From: a virus
IMG/VR virus record: IMGVR_UViG_3300044960_000476
Span: 1 to 64,000 of that record
Reading direction: 5' to 3' (one strand)
DNA: 64,000 nucleotides
Shown here: positions 54,695 to 64,000 of the stretch, piece after piece
How the letters are laid out: the number at the start of each line of letters is the position of its first letter
Numbering within the stretch: the stretch's first letter is position 1
Translations under genes and position numbers: made by a program
The notes under the pieces: generated by a model
Databases searched by the model: none
The model's input: the letters and a program-made list of their open reading frames with translations, nothing else
What the model was told of the DNA's origin: nothing

Positions 54695-56380
54695 TTAATA
54701 CCATCTACCAATTGCCGTAAGTTTAACAGGCTCGTTGGTAGTACTGACAAATGTCAAGCCGTTCCAATACCATTTTTTTACCGTTACGCTTGTTGACGAC
54801 GGCGCATCGTCAAAATTTACAACCACAGGAGAGTCGCTTGAGTTTTTTTGCACCCCTATTGTTACTACTGGTGCTGCGGTAAATTCAGCTGGATAATTCC
54901 AAGTTTCAGTTTGTGCGCTTCCTGCAGTGCTGCCCCAACAAATTTGCGTTCCATCCGGTAGCCGCACATAACTACCATTAGTGTTAGAGCCATATACCGC
55001 CCCATAACGACGCCAAGAACTCCAAGTACTTTGTAAAGTACGAATATACATAAAAGCGTCGTTAGAGGTTGGCACATACATTTGCACACAAGAAGCACCG
55101 GCACCCCTAAATACCATTAAAAAACCTGCTTTATTTGCTGTTGGGGGTTGGTTAGAGCCTCCGCTACCGCTGTTGACAGTTTTATAAACACCAGTAGTTG
55201 TCAAAGTATTCCAATCTTCGTCGTCAAAATTGAACGTACCACGGTTTAAATAAGCATCATTAGCAGAGAAAGCACCATTGGCATCTAAGTAAGCAAGCCC
55301 GTTAGGTTGACCTAAAATACTAGACGAAATTTTAGCCAGAGTAATAGCCCCGTCTGCTATATTTGCCGTGTTGACGGTATTGTTATTTAAACTAGTAGTG
55401 ATAGTTATGTCAGAACTGCCATTAAAATTAGCAGTTCCTGATACTGCGCCACTCAAATTAATAGCCCGCGCTGTAGCAAGTTGGCTTGCAGTGTCAGCAT
55501 TTCCTTGGACTGGACCAATTAATACTCCGCCGTTTAGCAATTCAATGTTTCCGAATACGGCCCCGCCCGCTTTAGATAAATAAAAACCTTCAAGCGCGGG
55601 CGTGCCCGCATGAATAAGAGCCAAGCGCGTTAAGCTAAAGTTAGTGCCGACACTATTAGTACCTTCTAAAGTAACCCTAATAGCAAGGGGCGGGTCTGAA
55701 AATGTGGCACTATCAAATAGAAACGACTGCTGGTTTAAACCGGAAGTGTAATAACCAAGTACAACGTATGTAGTACCATCGTAACTAGCTTCTAATTTGA
55801 CAGCCGATAGCCCTTGTGGTATTGCTGAAAATGCTAAAAATAACCTAGCACTATTTACTAAGCTGACGTCAAATAAAAACGTTGAAGTGCTTATCGTATA
55901 AACAACTGGATAAACGTTGTTGCCAATAAAGCTGCGACCGCTGTTGTCTGGTTTAAACGGGTTTAACCTGTTATTGTCCGTTTGAACATTTCCGTTTGTA
56001 GACAAAGTAACCGAAATGTCGGGATTAATACCGGCGTGAACTAAAGCGTCGGCAAAGTCCAGCAAAACATGAGGACTTGGCCGATGGTCACGTTTGAGAA
56101 CTAAACCATAAGCAGGATTAAGAATTAAGTGTCTTCCTACAATAACGTCGCGTCCAGCTTGAAGGTCTTGATTAACGTGTAAGCTTTCAATATTTATGGT
56201 GCCTTCAGTAATACTTCTAATAATGTCTTCCATTCTTTTAAAGTTGTAATTTAGCGTGTTGGTTGGGTCCGCTTGAAGAGGGCCGCTAAACGTTTCTCCC
56301 GGCCTAATATCTTCGGCGCTTAAAACACTCTCATCGTGGTAAAACAAGTTAAAACCGTAAATTGCTGTCTTGCGAGGCAT
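54695..56380 (-). CDS. Tail fibre protein
   Basis: A 561-residue fibre. N-terminal anchor MPRKTAIYGFNLFYHDESVL with NTLNYNFKRMEDIIRSITEG; the middle contains NADTASQLATARAINLSGAV and FNGSSDITITTSL, the repeated fibre motif widely found in T4/lambda-like tail fibres; near the end GSYVRLPDGTQICWGSTAG and PAVVTIGVQ-type strands (here PVVTIGVQKN) form a C-terminal receptor-binding domain. It is encoded just downstream of the tape-measure gene and determines host range. Confidence 0.8.
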   Translation of the reverse strand: MPRKTAIYGFNLFYHDESVLSAEDIRPGETFSGPLQADPTNTLNYNFKRMEDIIRSITEGTINIESLHVNQDLQAGRDVIVGRHLILNPAYGLVLKRDHRPSPHVLLDFADALVHAGINPDISVTLSTNGNVQTDNNRLNPFKPDNSGRSFIGNNVYPVVYTISTSTFLFDVSLVNSARLFLAFSAIPQGLSAVKLEASYDGTTYVVLGYYTSGLNQQSFLFDSATFSDPPLAIRVTLEGTNSVGTNFSLTRLALIHAGTPALEGFYLSKAGGAVFGNIELLNGGVLIGPVQGNADTASQLATARAINLSGAVSGTANFNGSSDITITTSLNNNTVNTANIADGAITLAKISSSILGQPNGLAYLDANGAFSANDAYLNRGTFNFDDEDWNTLTTTGVYKTVNSGSGGSNQPPTANKAGFLMVFRGAGASCVQMYVPTSNDAFMYIRTLQSTWSSWRRYGAVYGSNTNGSYVRLPDGTQICWGSTAGSAQTETWNYPAEFTAAPVVTIGVQKNSSDSPVVVNFDDAPSSTSVTVKKWYWNGLTFVSTTNEPVKLTAIGRWY

Positions 56381-56395
56381 AGTACTCCTTAGTAT

Positions 56396-56419
56396 GTGGG
56401 CGGGCTAATGCCCGCCCAC
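56396..56419 (-). terminator. GC hairpin between tape-measure and fibre genes
   Basis: A 10-bp perfect stem, GTGGGCGGGC with GCCCGCCCAC and loop TAAT, in the 42-base gap. No U-tract on the minus strand. It may tune relative expression of fibre and tape measure. Confidence 0.45.
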
Positions 56420-56422
56420 TAT

Positions 56423-59400
56423 TCACACTTGTTCGTCGCGTAACTTCTTGTCTAGAGCTTTAGAAGCTTCTCTGACCAGCTGCTGCCTTTCAAAAGCGGC
56501 ATTAATGTTAATTACTGTTGGGCGCGCGTTGGGGTAATAATCCAACGCTGAAGGCATGTCAGCAAACTTATTTTTACCTTCTTTAAAGGTGAACCTGTTT
56601 TTGTCAAACCAGCGCCCTATTTCTTCAGTTGCTGCTGCAATAGCCATACCCGCGACAGCAGCGCCAAGCGCTACAACAGGGTTAGCAATAGCAGCAGGCA
56701 AAGCAGCTGCGCTAGCCAATTCGCCGCCAACACTAGTAATAGCAGCACTAGTTAAAGTTTGACCAACGGCAGTTACACCACTCATTGTAGCAGACGCGGC
56801 GGGCGGGGCAGCACTAGCTAATGCCATGCCGCCGGCAGCGCCGACAGAAGCCCCCATAACTCCGCCAGAAGCGCCTATAACTCCACCAGCACCGCCAGCA
56901 CTACCAAACACCAAGCCCATAACGGCTTGTGCTGCATAATTTGCCGCGTAACGAATTAAGGCTTCACTCAGCATTCTGAGGAATTGCCCTAAAGCGTCTA
57001 ATACATAGTCAAAGAAGCTTTTAGCACTTTCTTCTGCCCTCTTAAATTCATCTCGCCACTCTCTTTGGGCTTGGGTTACTTCCGCTAACTTTTCTCTGTA
57101 TTTTTCTGCTTCGGAGCTAGTTGCACCAAAGTTTTTAACCGCTTCGTCATACAGCTTTTGGTACATTGCTCTTTCGTCTTCAAGCGCAGCTTTACGGTCA
57201 TTAAGCCTGCGCATAGTTTCTTCGTGCTGGTATTGGTCCCGCAGCATTTGCGCTGGAATGTTTAACAAACTAGTAAACAAACTTTCAATGCCGCTTTGCA
57301 GTTGCTGCACCATATTTATTAGCAAAGCCTCCAAACGTTTTAAGTCTTGCTCTTCCAAGTCACGCAAAAGGCCGCGCAAACCCGCACGCAAATAATTTAT
57401 GGCTTCTCTTAATTGCTCGGCATTTAGTGCTAAGCGTTTTGCGTCTTCCTCACCAAAGAACATTTGCGCGAGCGACATGTCGTCCAAGCGCAAAGCCTGC
57501 ATGATGAGGTTGCGTTGCGCTTGAATTCGGCCCTCTTCACCAGCCCAAGGCATGGTAAAGAAAGGACGACTAGCTACGCTTTGCAACCATTGAGCCGGTA
57601 AACTGTATAGAGCAGACGCAGCACCTTCCGCACCACGGTTATCTAAAGTTTGGGCAAACACGCGTTTAGCTTCTTGGCGGAAAGACAGTTGTAGGCTGCT
57701 AAATTCGCCTGTAAGCAGTCGCAAGGGCTCAGAAAGAAGTTTGCTAACGCTGGTTTTCGTAGCTGCCGCCAACTCGCTTACAGACTTTTTAAGCAAGCTT
57801 TTTTCTTGCTCTGACAAATTTAATTCAGCGGCAATGGTGTCAATAAAAGCTGCTAAAACAGTGAGGCTGTTTTGCAAGTTTTCAACAGCTTGCAATGCGG
57901 CGTCATAGCCAATTTGTCCAGTTTCATAAGCTCGCTCAATGGCGTTCAGTACCGGCACAACCTGGTTTATATAATTTTCAACACGCTGCTTATGTTCGTT
58001 TTGTATTTCACGCAGGCGGTTGGCATAGTTAGGGTCATCTTTATCGTACTCAGCCGACATAATTTGCAGGCTGGTTAATTGTTCAGAAAGCTTTTGTAGG
58101 GCCTTTAATGCGTCAAATACCGCAGCTAAGTCCCCCACTTTCCCAAGTTGTATGTTTGCCAAAATGCCTTGCAAGTTTCTTTCTGCGTCGGTTAAGTCTA
58201 AACCAGCGGCGTTAATTTTTGCTTCTAAAGCCTTTCTTTCCTTTTCAACCTGCTTGATAGCTGCATCTACAATAAGCTTAGCGTAACGTTGTGCTGTAGT
58301 CGCAGAAACTTCTATGCCGCGCTCGCTTAATAGCTCAGTTACTTTTGCTACCAATTGAGGGTTGGTATCAGAAGACAGGCTTGCATTTAGCTCTCGAATT
58401 AAAGTTAGCGGGTCATCAACGCCGAGCAAAATTTTAAGCCATTGAGCATCGGTAATGCCCATTCCGCTTTTAGAAGGCAATTCGCTCAAGGCTTTGTTTA
58501 CTTTGCGTTTTACGTCAGCTTGAACGTTGGGGTTAGGTACTTCAGCGCCATAATTGACTAAAGCATCAATAGCGGCTATGTAAGTTTTTAGGGCTTGTTT
58601 TGCAGCAGCTTCATCCCCGCCCGCCAAAGTTTCGTCTATTTTTTCAGCCGCGTCTTCAATTTCCTTTGTAAGCTGCTCAATGCGGTCGGCTATGGTTTTA
58701 TCGGCAGCATCAAGCAAAGCTTTAGCAAAAAGTGCAGCAACCGAAGCAGTAACGTCAAAGCCTCTGGTTTTTAGCTGATTAGCAATTTCGTTAGCCAAAC
58801 CGGGCTGCGTTTTCTGCGATAAGTCAAGGTTAAGGGTTTTTACAAACGCAACCGGGTCGTCAATGCCCAAAATAATTTTTACCCAATCGGTGCTGTCAAT
58901 GCCAAGCCCGCTTAAAGAGGCAAGACCAGCAAGAAAGTTTTGGACGTCTTGGTCAATTTCACGCTTGCGTTTTTCGTCATTAATAGTTTTGCCAAATTCT
59001 GCTAAGGCTTTTACTGCATTGACATAGGTTTCTAACGTTTCTGCAAGGTTAGCTCCAGCCGCGACAGCGTTTTTCAGTTCATTATCAGCATCGCGAATAA
59101 CGTCACGCAATTTAGTTTCCTGTAGAGCAAGCTTTTTGTCTTCCAAAGTTTTAATAATGTCTTGAATAGACTTAAAGCTTCCGTCTACTGCTTTAGTTAA
59201 TTCTTCTACTTCAATACCTAAGTCAATAAGTTCCTTTATCGGCCCTTCCTTAAGTTCAGTAAGCGTAGGCAGAAGCTTATTTAAGTTGTTAATAGCGGCT
59301 TCAACTTCTTCAACGGTTTCGGTGTCCTTAACATTAGACGCGTTGTTAACTTCAGCAAGGGTTTTCCTTATATCAGCCTCTTTAATTTTAGTATAAGTAG

Positions 59401-62400
59401 ACAGCACAACGTTTTCACTTAGCCCGTATTGCTCCACCGACTTCTTAAAAGCATCAAAAGAAGTAGTATCAAACAAAGCTTTTTGTGCTAGTTGAACGGT
59501 GCTGCGGCTAATTTGCTCATACAAGCTTTTAATTTGGTCAAGAAAGTTTTCACGGTCGGCGGGGGTAATAATGAGGTTGGTTTTCACTTCTTTTTCCAGT
59601 TGCTTTAAACCATTTAGCAAAGTATCAAGCACACCAACCCGGTCTTGTATTCTTTCCTTGGTCAAATTTTCTATGCCCTCTAAGCTTTTCTCAAACTCTT
59701 CAACATTGTTTCTAAACGCCTTAAAGCTGCTTTCTAGTTTTGCAGCTTCAAAAGCAGCCTCAGCCCCCTTTAGTTCTCGTTTTATGTCGTTAAGTTTCTC
59801 GTTCAACGCGCTAAGCGTTGAGCCGCCTTCAAACAAGACTGCTTTTTGAGTGTTGAGCAGGCTTTCTGCGCTTCCGGCGGTTTTAGCGGCTTCTTTCAGT
59901 AATGCTTCAGCTTCCTCTCGGTTACCGGCGTCTTGCTCTTCCTTTGCCCGTCTGAGCAAGTTGTTGGCCTTTTCAAGCAACTCATTGTATTGAATTTCTA
60001 CCTTTGCTGCTTCTAGGCGCTTTTTGGCCTCTCTGTAAATGTCCTTAATGCTGTTTAAAGTGTTATCAATAAGACTTAACAATTCGCTGTAAATTTTGCT
60101 TACGCTGCCGTCGCCAAGTGTTTTGAGTACTTCATCAAGCGTTTTTTGCGTGTTGTTATAATTTATTTTTGTAGACAGCAAAGCTTTAGAAATAGACTTG
60201 TCTGGGGTTGTGTCCATTTTTTCAATTCTTTCACGCAAAGCTTTACCGCTTATTTGTTTTTGGCTATTTTTCAAGTCTTCGCTAAGTTTAATTAAGTCTT
60301 CTTGCGTTTTTGCAAATTCGGCTCTAAAGTCAGCAAACTCTTCGTCCAAGCGGGCAATTTGGTCCTCTTTAAACGACTGCGGGCGGAAAGCTTCGGCACG
60401 ACGCTTAAAGCTTTTTACTATTTGCTCAAGCTTTTCTTTTAAGTCCTTGCTATAGTCGTTTAAGTTCAAAACTACCCCGCTTAGCGCCTCGTTTAGCTTT
60501 TGGGCAAAAGTTGTTACCTGCTCTACCACCTCATTCAGCATTTCGTCACTTTGGGCTATTATGGCGTTAAATGCAAGCTTAGAGTTAGTAATTTGGCTTT
60601 CTAGCTTAGCCACACGCTCAGTAAGAGCACGCATGCGGTTTAAGTCAGCTTCAGTCTTACCACCTTTACTACGCAAAGCAGCCAACTCGTTACGTGCTTT
60701 AGCTAGCTCGGTTTCAATATTAAGCATGGTTTCAAGACGTTTAGCCTCGTCAACATAGCTTTTTAGTAGCGCTTCTTCTTGGTAAGTCAATTTGCCTCTT
60801 CTTGCTTTTTCTTCTAGACGTTTGCGCTCAACTTGATACTTTTGTAGCAGGTTTCTCAAGTTAGTAGTGCTTTGACCAAATACTTGTTTACCAACCTCTT
60901 TTAGCCTTTCTACATTCTGTTTAAAAGTGGCCTCCATTTGCACCAAATTGCCCAATATAGTTGCCACTTCCACATAACCGTTTGCTAGCTCAACAATTTG
61001 GGCACTCAAGTCGTTAGGACGGTTTTTACGGCTTAGCTGTTCAAGCTTTGATAATCCTTGAGAAGTGTATTGCTGCAGCTGCGACAGCTGACCGCCGTCA
61101 GTAAATAGCTGGTCAGACAGCAACTCTACAAACCTTGCAGACGCTCCGGTAAGCAGCTTGCCGCTTTCAACCATTTGAATGCCTTTGTCAATAAAGGCTT
61201 GAATGTTTCGAAACCTTTCTTCAGGCTTTGTAGCCCTACGGCTGGCTTTAAACGCACGCTCTAATTCAGTAACTTGGCGGTCATACGTTTCTGCTAACGG
61301 GCGAATGTTATCAAGCCCCTCAAAAATAGCTTTTTGCATGTTAATAAATTGGTCCAAAGGCAAGTTCATGCTTTCTTGGACCAGTTGGTTAACCGTTTGC
61401 ATTAGTCTGGCGGTCGCGGTGTTGCCGCCTTTAGCGGGGAAAAACACTTCTTCAATGCTTTGGAATAGCCTGGTATTTACTTGTGCCCTAGCGCGCGCCA
61501 GCTCTTGTTCAAAAGCATAAATAGCTTTCTTTTGCTGTTCAACTTCAAGCTTGGCTCTATCTAAATTAAATTCCGCTTCTACTAACGCAGGGTTGTTTAG
61601 AGAAGCGCCCCTACCCTTTAGTTGCTTAATTAAGGTGTTATAAAAACTGACGTCTTGTTGTTTAATTCTTAGCAACTCATTCAAACGTGCAAAGTCGGAC
61701 GGTAATATTTGAGCAGCTTCAAGCAACAAAGCTCTTTCGCGTTGGCGTACTGCTTGCTTTTCTTGCGCATACTGCGCAAGAACTTCGTTCGTTGCTTTTG
61801 CAATAGCTGCTGCATTAGCTTGTCCAGTCAAGTCCGAAGAAGCCGCCCTAATAGCGTTTAGCTGCGCCTGCAGTTTAATAAACGGAGCTTTATCGGGTGG
61901 AGCGGTAAGTAACTCTTTGTTCAAGTCCAAAGCTTTCAAAGCAGCTTGCAAAAGAGAGTTTACCGTCTTGGTAGTGTCGTCAAACGCGGCTAACGCTTCA
62001 CCTAAATCAGCAAGCGGGCGCACCTTTTGTAGCAATTCGCGTTGGCTTTGTAAAATTTGAATATCGCGCATTAAGCTTTGGTAGTCGCGGTTATTAGTGA
62101 CCAATTCTTCAAAACTCATTTTCTTTGGCCTGCCTTTGGACCACCAATCGTACAAGGTTTTTACCAGTTCTTGAATTTGACCAACTTTTTCGTCAATCAT
62201 TGCGTCAAACGCATCGCTTAGCTGATTAGACGCTTTGCGCATCATGTCGTTAATTTCTCTCACCTTTTTGTCTTTGTTAATAAGCACATTTAACTCGGCT
62301 TCTGACTTACCGGGGTTTGCGTCCACTACTTCTTGAATAGCCTTGTCCAATTCTTTACCCAAAGCCTCTAAATCGGCCAATATTTTCTTTTCAGCCGAAG

Positions 62401-64000
62401 AAGTGATGGCTTTGTTAAGGTTGCGGGCAGCGTTAACAGCGCGACGAATAATTTCGGCGCTTGGTGTACGCAGCTGCTCATCGCTAAAAGCAGCAATAAT
62501 TTGTGCTTCCGTCAAACCTCCAAGGCGTGATAAGTCAACTTCGGTTAGTTTACCATCAGTATTTCTTACGACAACATTACCGCTTTCAGAAAAACCCCTT
62601 ACTACAGAGCGGTCTACTTCTTGGCCTTTAGCAATGCGTTCTTGTTTTTGCTTCTCTGCTTGAAGAGTAATAGCCCCAACCGTCGTTAATACAGCGGCTA
62701 CAATACCAGCAGGCCCTAAAAAGCGAAGTAGTACTCGGCCAAAAAGCGTTAGTCCCTCTATCAAAGCCGCCAGCGAACCGCTTAAACGCCCTATAACGCC
62801 CTTGCTATCCTTCAACGTTTTCTCTAGGTTTTTTGCATCCTTAGGGTCAACCTTAAAAGCCTTAAACAATTCGTCGGTAAACTCCTTTGTGCTTTTACCA
62901 ATGTTTTTCAAAAAGTTGTTCATTAACCGAAAAAAGCTCGCTACAAGAGCGATAGTAATAGCAAGCCCGGCTTGTCCGGCCAAAGCACGCACTAAGTTTC
63001 CAAGCGGTCCAGTAGCGTCAAGTATCATGCCCACTAACTTAGTGGCTTGGCGAATAAGCTCTACCAAGCCAAGTAGTGAGGTTTGCAAGCTTGCTAACGC
63101 AACGCTAGGGCCGCCAATGCCAATATTTCCTAACGCGTCTTGCCCTGAGCGGGAAATAAGCAAACCAATACGACGCTGATATTCTTGAACATCAAAACGC
63201 CTGTTTTCGCGGTCGAAGCCGAGCAGGTTAGTAATATCAACGTTTCTGTAGTTTTCAGCAACCTTTTCTAGCCGCTTGCTATGCTCTTCGTACTTTTTAG
63301 TGCCGTATTCTACAGCACGTGCAATGTCGTAGTAATTGTCAACAACGTCTTTTCCTGTGTCAAGATAATACCGCGTAGCCTTGGCAATTTCTTCAACAGA
63401 AAACCCTATGGTTTTGCTAGAAGACATTAGTTTGCTAAACAAGTCGAGCGCTTTGTCTGCCTGCGGCCCGCCTACTTCCACAACCTGGTTAAGTTGTTCA
63501 GGTCCAATTAAACGCTGGCGTTGTTCAAGCAAAGTAGTCTTTATCTTTTCCTTCAATTGGTCAAAAGGAACAGCAAACGCCTCGCTAATAAAGCCAAGCG
63601 TTTGTGCTAGCTGCTTTATAGCTAAATCGTCAAAAGCTAAGTTATTTCGAGTAAAGAAGCCAAACAGGTCAGCAACTTTTTGCGTAGCAACATTGGCTAC
63701 AGTTGCCAATTCAAGCAACTCCTCGCGCAAGTCTTCAATTTGTTGAGCAGCTGCTTCCTCATAATTAAGCTGCAAAATATTCTTATAAGTTTGTAATTCT
63801 TTGTTTAGGGTTTCCATGTCTTGAATGTACTTTGCTACGGTAAACCCAATACCAAATACCGCAGCTACACCCAAACCTGAAATAAAGTTAGCAAGGGTGT
63901 TAAGCAGCAACCCTTGAGCGGCATCAATTGACGGACCAAAATTGGTAACAAACTTACCTCTAATTTTGGCCGCCTGCATGGTTACAGCAGGGTCAGTAGA
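56423..64000 (-). CDS. Tape-measure protein (partial)
   Basis: At least 2,525 residues; the frame is still open at the right edge (an internal Met lies at 63979, with STDPAVT visible before it). Hydrophobic segments occur near residue 30 (NFISGLGVAAVFGIGFTVA), about 340 and about 430, then a very long charged helical region with many coiled-coil heptads, and a Gly/Ala-rich C-terminus (GLVFGSAGGAGGVIGASGG). It sets tail length and is ejected ahead of DNA. A ~148-residue tandem duplication lies near 58235-59100. Such a length implies a tail of several hundred nm if the usual 1.5 angstrom per residue rule holds. Confidence 0.93.
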   Translation of the reverse strand, partial: STDPAVTMQAAKIRGKFVTNFGPSIDAAQGLLLNTLANFISGLGVAAVFGIGFTVAKYIQDMETLNKELQTYKNILQLNYEEAAAQQIEDLREELLELATVANVATQKVADLFGFFTRNNLAFDDLAIKQLAQTLGFISEAFAVPFDQLKEKIKTTLLEQRQRLIGPEQLNQVVEVGGPQADKALDLFSKLMSSSKTIGFSVEEIAKATRYYLDTGKDVVDNYYDIARAVEYGTKKYEEHSKRLEKVAENYRNVDITNLLGFDRENRRFDVQEYQRRIGLLISRSGQDALGNIGIGGPSVALASLQTSLLGLVELIRQATKLVGMILDATGPLGNLVRALAGQAGLAITIALVASFFRLMNNFLKNIGKSTKEFTDELFKAFKVDPKDAKNLEKTLKDSKGVIGRLSGSLAALIEGLTLFGRVLLRFLGPAGIVAAVLTTVGAITLQAEKQKQERIAKGQEVDRSVVRGFSESGNVVVRNTDGKLTEVDLSRLGGLTEAQIIAAFSDEQLRTPSAEIIRRAVNAARNLNKAITSSAEKKILADLEALGKELDKAIQEVVDANPGKSEAELNVLINKDKKVREINDMMRKASNQLSDAFDAMIDEKVGQIQELVKTLYDWWSKGRPKKMSFEELVTNNRDYQSLMRDIQILQSQRELLQKVRPLADLGEALAAFDDTTKTVNSLLQAALKALDLNKELLTAPPDKAPFIKLQAQLNAIRAASSDLTGQANAAAIAKATNEVLAQYAQEKQAVRQRERALLLEAAQILPSDFARLNELLRIKQQDVSFYNTLIKQLKGRGASLNNPALVEAEFNLDRAKLEVEQQKKAIYAFEQELARARAQVNTRLFQSIEEVFFPAKGGNTATARLMQTVNQLVQESMNLPLDQFINMQKAIFEGLDNIRPLAETYDRQVTELERAFKASRRATKPEERFRNIQAFIDKGIQMVESGKLLTGASARFVELLSDQLFTDGGQLSQLQQYTSQGLSKLEQLSRKNRPNDLSAQIVELANGYVEVATILGNLVQMEATFKQNVERLKEVGKQVFGQSTTNLRNLLQKYQVERKRLEEKARRGKLTYQEEALLKSYVDEAKRLETMLNIETELAKARNELAALRSKGGKTEADLNRMRALTERVAKLESQITNSKLAFNAIIAQSDEMLNEVVEQVTTFAQKLNEALSGVVLNLNDYSKDLKEKLEQIVKSFKRRAEAFRPQSFKEDQIARLDEEFADFRAEFAKTQEDLIKLSEDLKNSQKQISGKALRERIEKMDTTPDKSISKALLSTKINYNNTQKTLDEVLKTLGDGSVSKIYSELLSLIDNTLNSIKDIYREAKKRLEAAKVEIQYNELLEKANNLLRRAKEEQDAGNREEAEALLKEAAKTAGSAESLLNTQKAVLFEGGSTLSALNEKLNDIKRELKGAEAAFEAAKLESSFKAFRNNVEEFEKSLEGIENLTKERIQDRVGVLDTLLNGLKQLEKEVKTNLIITPADRENFLDQIKSLYEQISRSTVQLAQKALFDTTSFDAFKKSVEQYGLSENVVLSTYTKIKEADIRKTLAEVNNASNVKDTETVEEVEAAINNLNKLLPTLTELKEGPIKELIDLGIEVEELTKAVDGSFKSIQDIIKTLEDKKLALQETKLRDVIRDADNELKNAVAAGANLAETLETYVNAVKALAEFGKTINDEKRKREIDQDVQNFLAGLASLSGLGIDSTDWVKIILGIDDPVAFVKTLNLDLSQKTQPGLANEIANQLKTRGFDVTASVAALFAKALLDAADKTIADRIEQLTKEIEDAAEKIDETLAGGDEAAAKQALKTYIAAIDALVNYGAEVPNPNVQADVKRKVNKALSELPSKSGMGITDAQWLKILLGVDDPLTLIRELNASLSSDTNPQLVAKVTELLSERGIEVSATTAQRYAKLIVDAAIKQVEKERKALEAKINAAGLDLTDAERNLQGILANIQLGKVGDLAAVFDALKALQKLSEQLTSLQIMSAEYDKDDPNYANRLREIQNEHKQRVENYINQVVPVLNAIERAYETGQIGYDAALQAVENLQNSLTVLAAFIDTIAAELNLSEQEKSLLKKSVSELAAATKTSVSKLLSEPLRLLTGEFSSLQLSFRQEAKRVFAQTLDNRGAEGAASALYSLPAQWLQSVASRPFFTMPWAGEEGRIQAQRNLIMQALRLDDMSLAQMFFGEEDAKRLALNAEQLREAINYLRAGLRGLLRDLEEQDLKRLEALLINMVQQLQSGIESLFTSLLNIPAQMLRDQYQHEETMRRLNDRKAALEDERAMYQKLYDEAVKNFGATSSEAEKYREKLAEVTQAQREWRDEFKRAEESAKSFFDYVLDALGQFLRMLSEALIRYAANYAAQAVMGLVFGSAGGAGGVIGASGGVMGASVGAAGGMALASAAPPAASATMSGVTAVGQTLTSAAITSVGGELASAAALPAAIANPVVALGAAVAGMAIAAATEEIGRWFDKNRFTFKEGKNKFADMPSALDYYPNARPTVININAAFERQQLVREASKALDKKLRDEQV
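58235..59100 (-). repeat. Tandem duplication inside the tape-measure gene
   Basis: Two protein repeats of about 148 residues. Unit 1 has LETYVNAVKALAEFGKTI, then SGLGIDSTDWVKIILGIDDP and GFDVTASVAALFAKALLDAA; unit 2 has LKTYIAAIDALVNYGAEV, SGMGITDAQWLKILLGVDDP and GIEVSATTAQRYAKLIVDAA. The DNA has diverged, so the duplication is old. Confidence 0.8.

Noticed and set aside
1-64000. Integrase, excisionase or repressor indicating a temperate phage
   Set aside because: No recombinase motifs, no attachment-like repeats and no CI-type repressor are visible; the HTH at 43235 is on a membrane protein.

Overview
This window is most of the genome of a tailed double-stranded DNA bacteriophage (Caudoviricetes, probably a siphovirus with a long tail). 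It carries a terminase, portal, Mu-like protease/scaffold, family-E-type major capsid protein, a tape-measure protein of more than 2,500 residues, fibres, holins and a glucosaminidase endolysin. The host is a bacterium: genes have Shine-Dalgarno sites, there are TATAAT-type promoters, and lysis targets peptidoglycan. The species cannot be named from sequence alone. Two inteins, a class II ribonucleotide reductase and ThyX would fit a thermophile host, but this is inference. There is no integrase, repressor or tRNA gene visible.

Layout. (1) 1-10.5 kb, minus strand: packaging and head genes, from a nuclease and a ParB-like protein through small and large terminase, fibre-like proteins, a secreted trypsin-like protease, portal, protease/scaffold and decoration protein to the major capsid protein, which runs off the left edge. 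(2) 10.5-10.8 kb: divergent control region with three direct repeats. (3) 10.8-17.1 kb, plus strand: a GC-rich island of small unknown genes around a compact 709-residue RNA polymerase of the two-double-psi-barrel superfamily (YonO / QDE-1 / RNA-silencing RdRP-like). Genes here are separated by GC hairpins and a dispersed palindromic element, and a repeat array and a switch-like leader precede the polymerase. (4) 17.0-18.7 kb: non-coding region with a candidate structured RNA, two ~230-bp direct repeats, three covarying hairpins and iteron-like repeats; it is a good candidate origin. (5) 18.7-23.5 kb: two tandem paralogue arrays, four nucleotidyltransferase-fold proteins and about five small unknowns. 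(6) 23.5-46.7 kb, plus strand: MoxR ATPase plus VWA/HExxH protein, then annealing protein, DnaB-like helicase, Cas4-like exonuclease, SSB, resolvase-like nuclease, AEP primase, MazG, dNMP kinase, ThyX, twice intein-interrupted NrdJ, and family A DNA polymerase. (7) 46.7-64 kb, minus strand: lysis cassette, baseplate/tail proteins, second holin, tail fibre and tape-measure protein, which runs off the right edge.

The two minus-strand structural blocks would join around a circular or circularly permuted map, so the missing part should hold head-tail connector and tail-tube genes. Replication appears largely self-encoded (primase, helicase, SSB, recombination proteins, polymerase, nucleotide supply). 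The most interesting candidate system is the compact RNA polymerase with its repeat array, two-state leader and hairpin-insulated operon; it may transcribe a subset of phage genes. On my reading the tetranucleotide GATC is essentially absent throughout, which suggests restriction avoidance.
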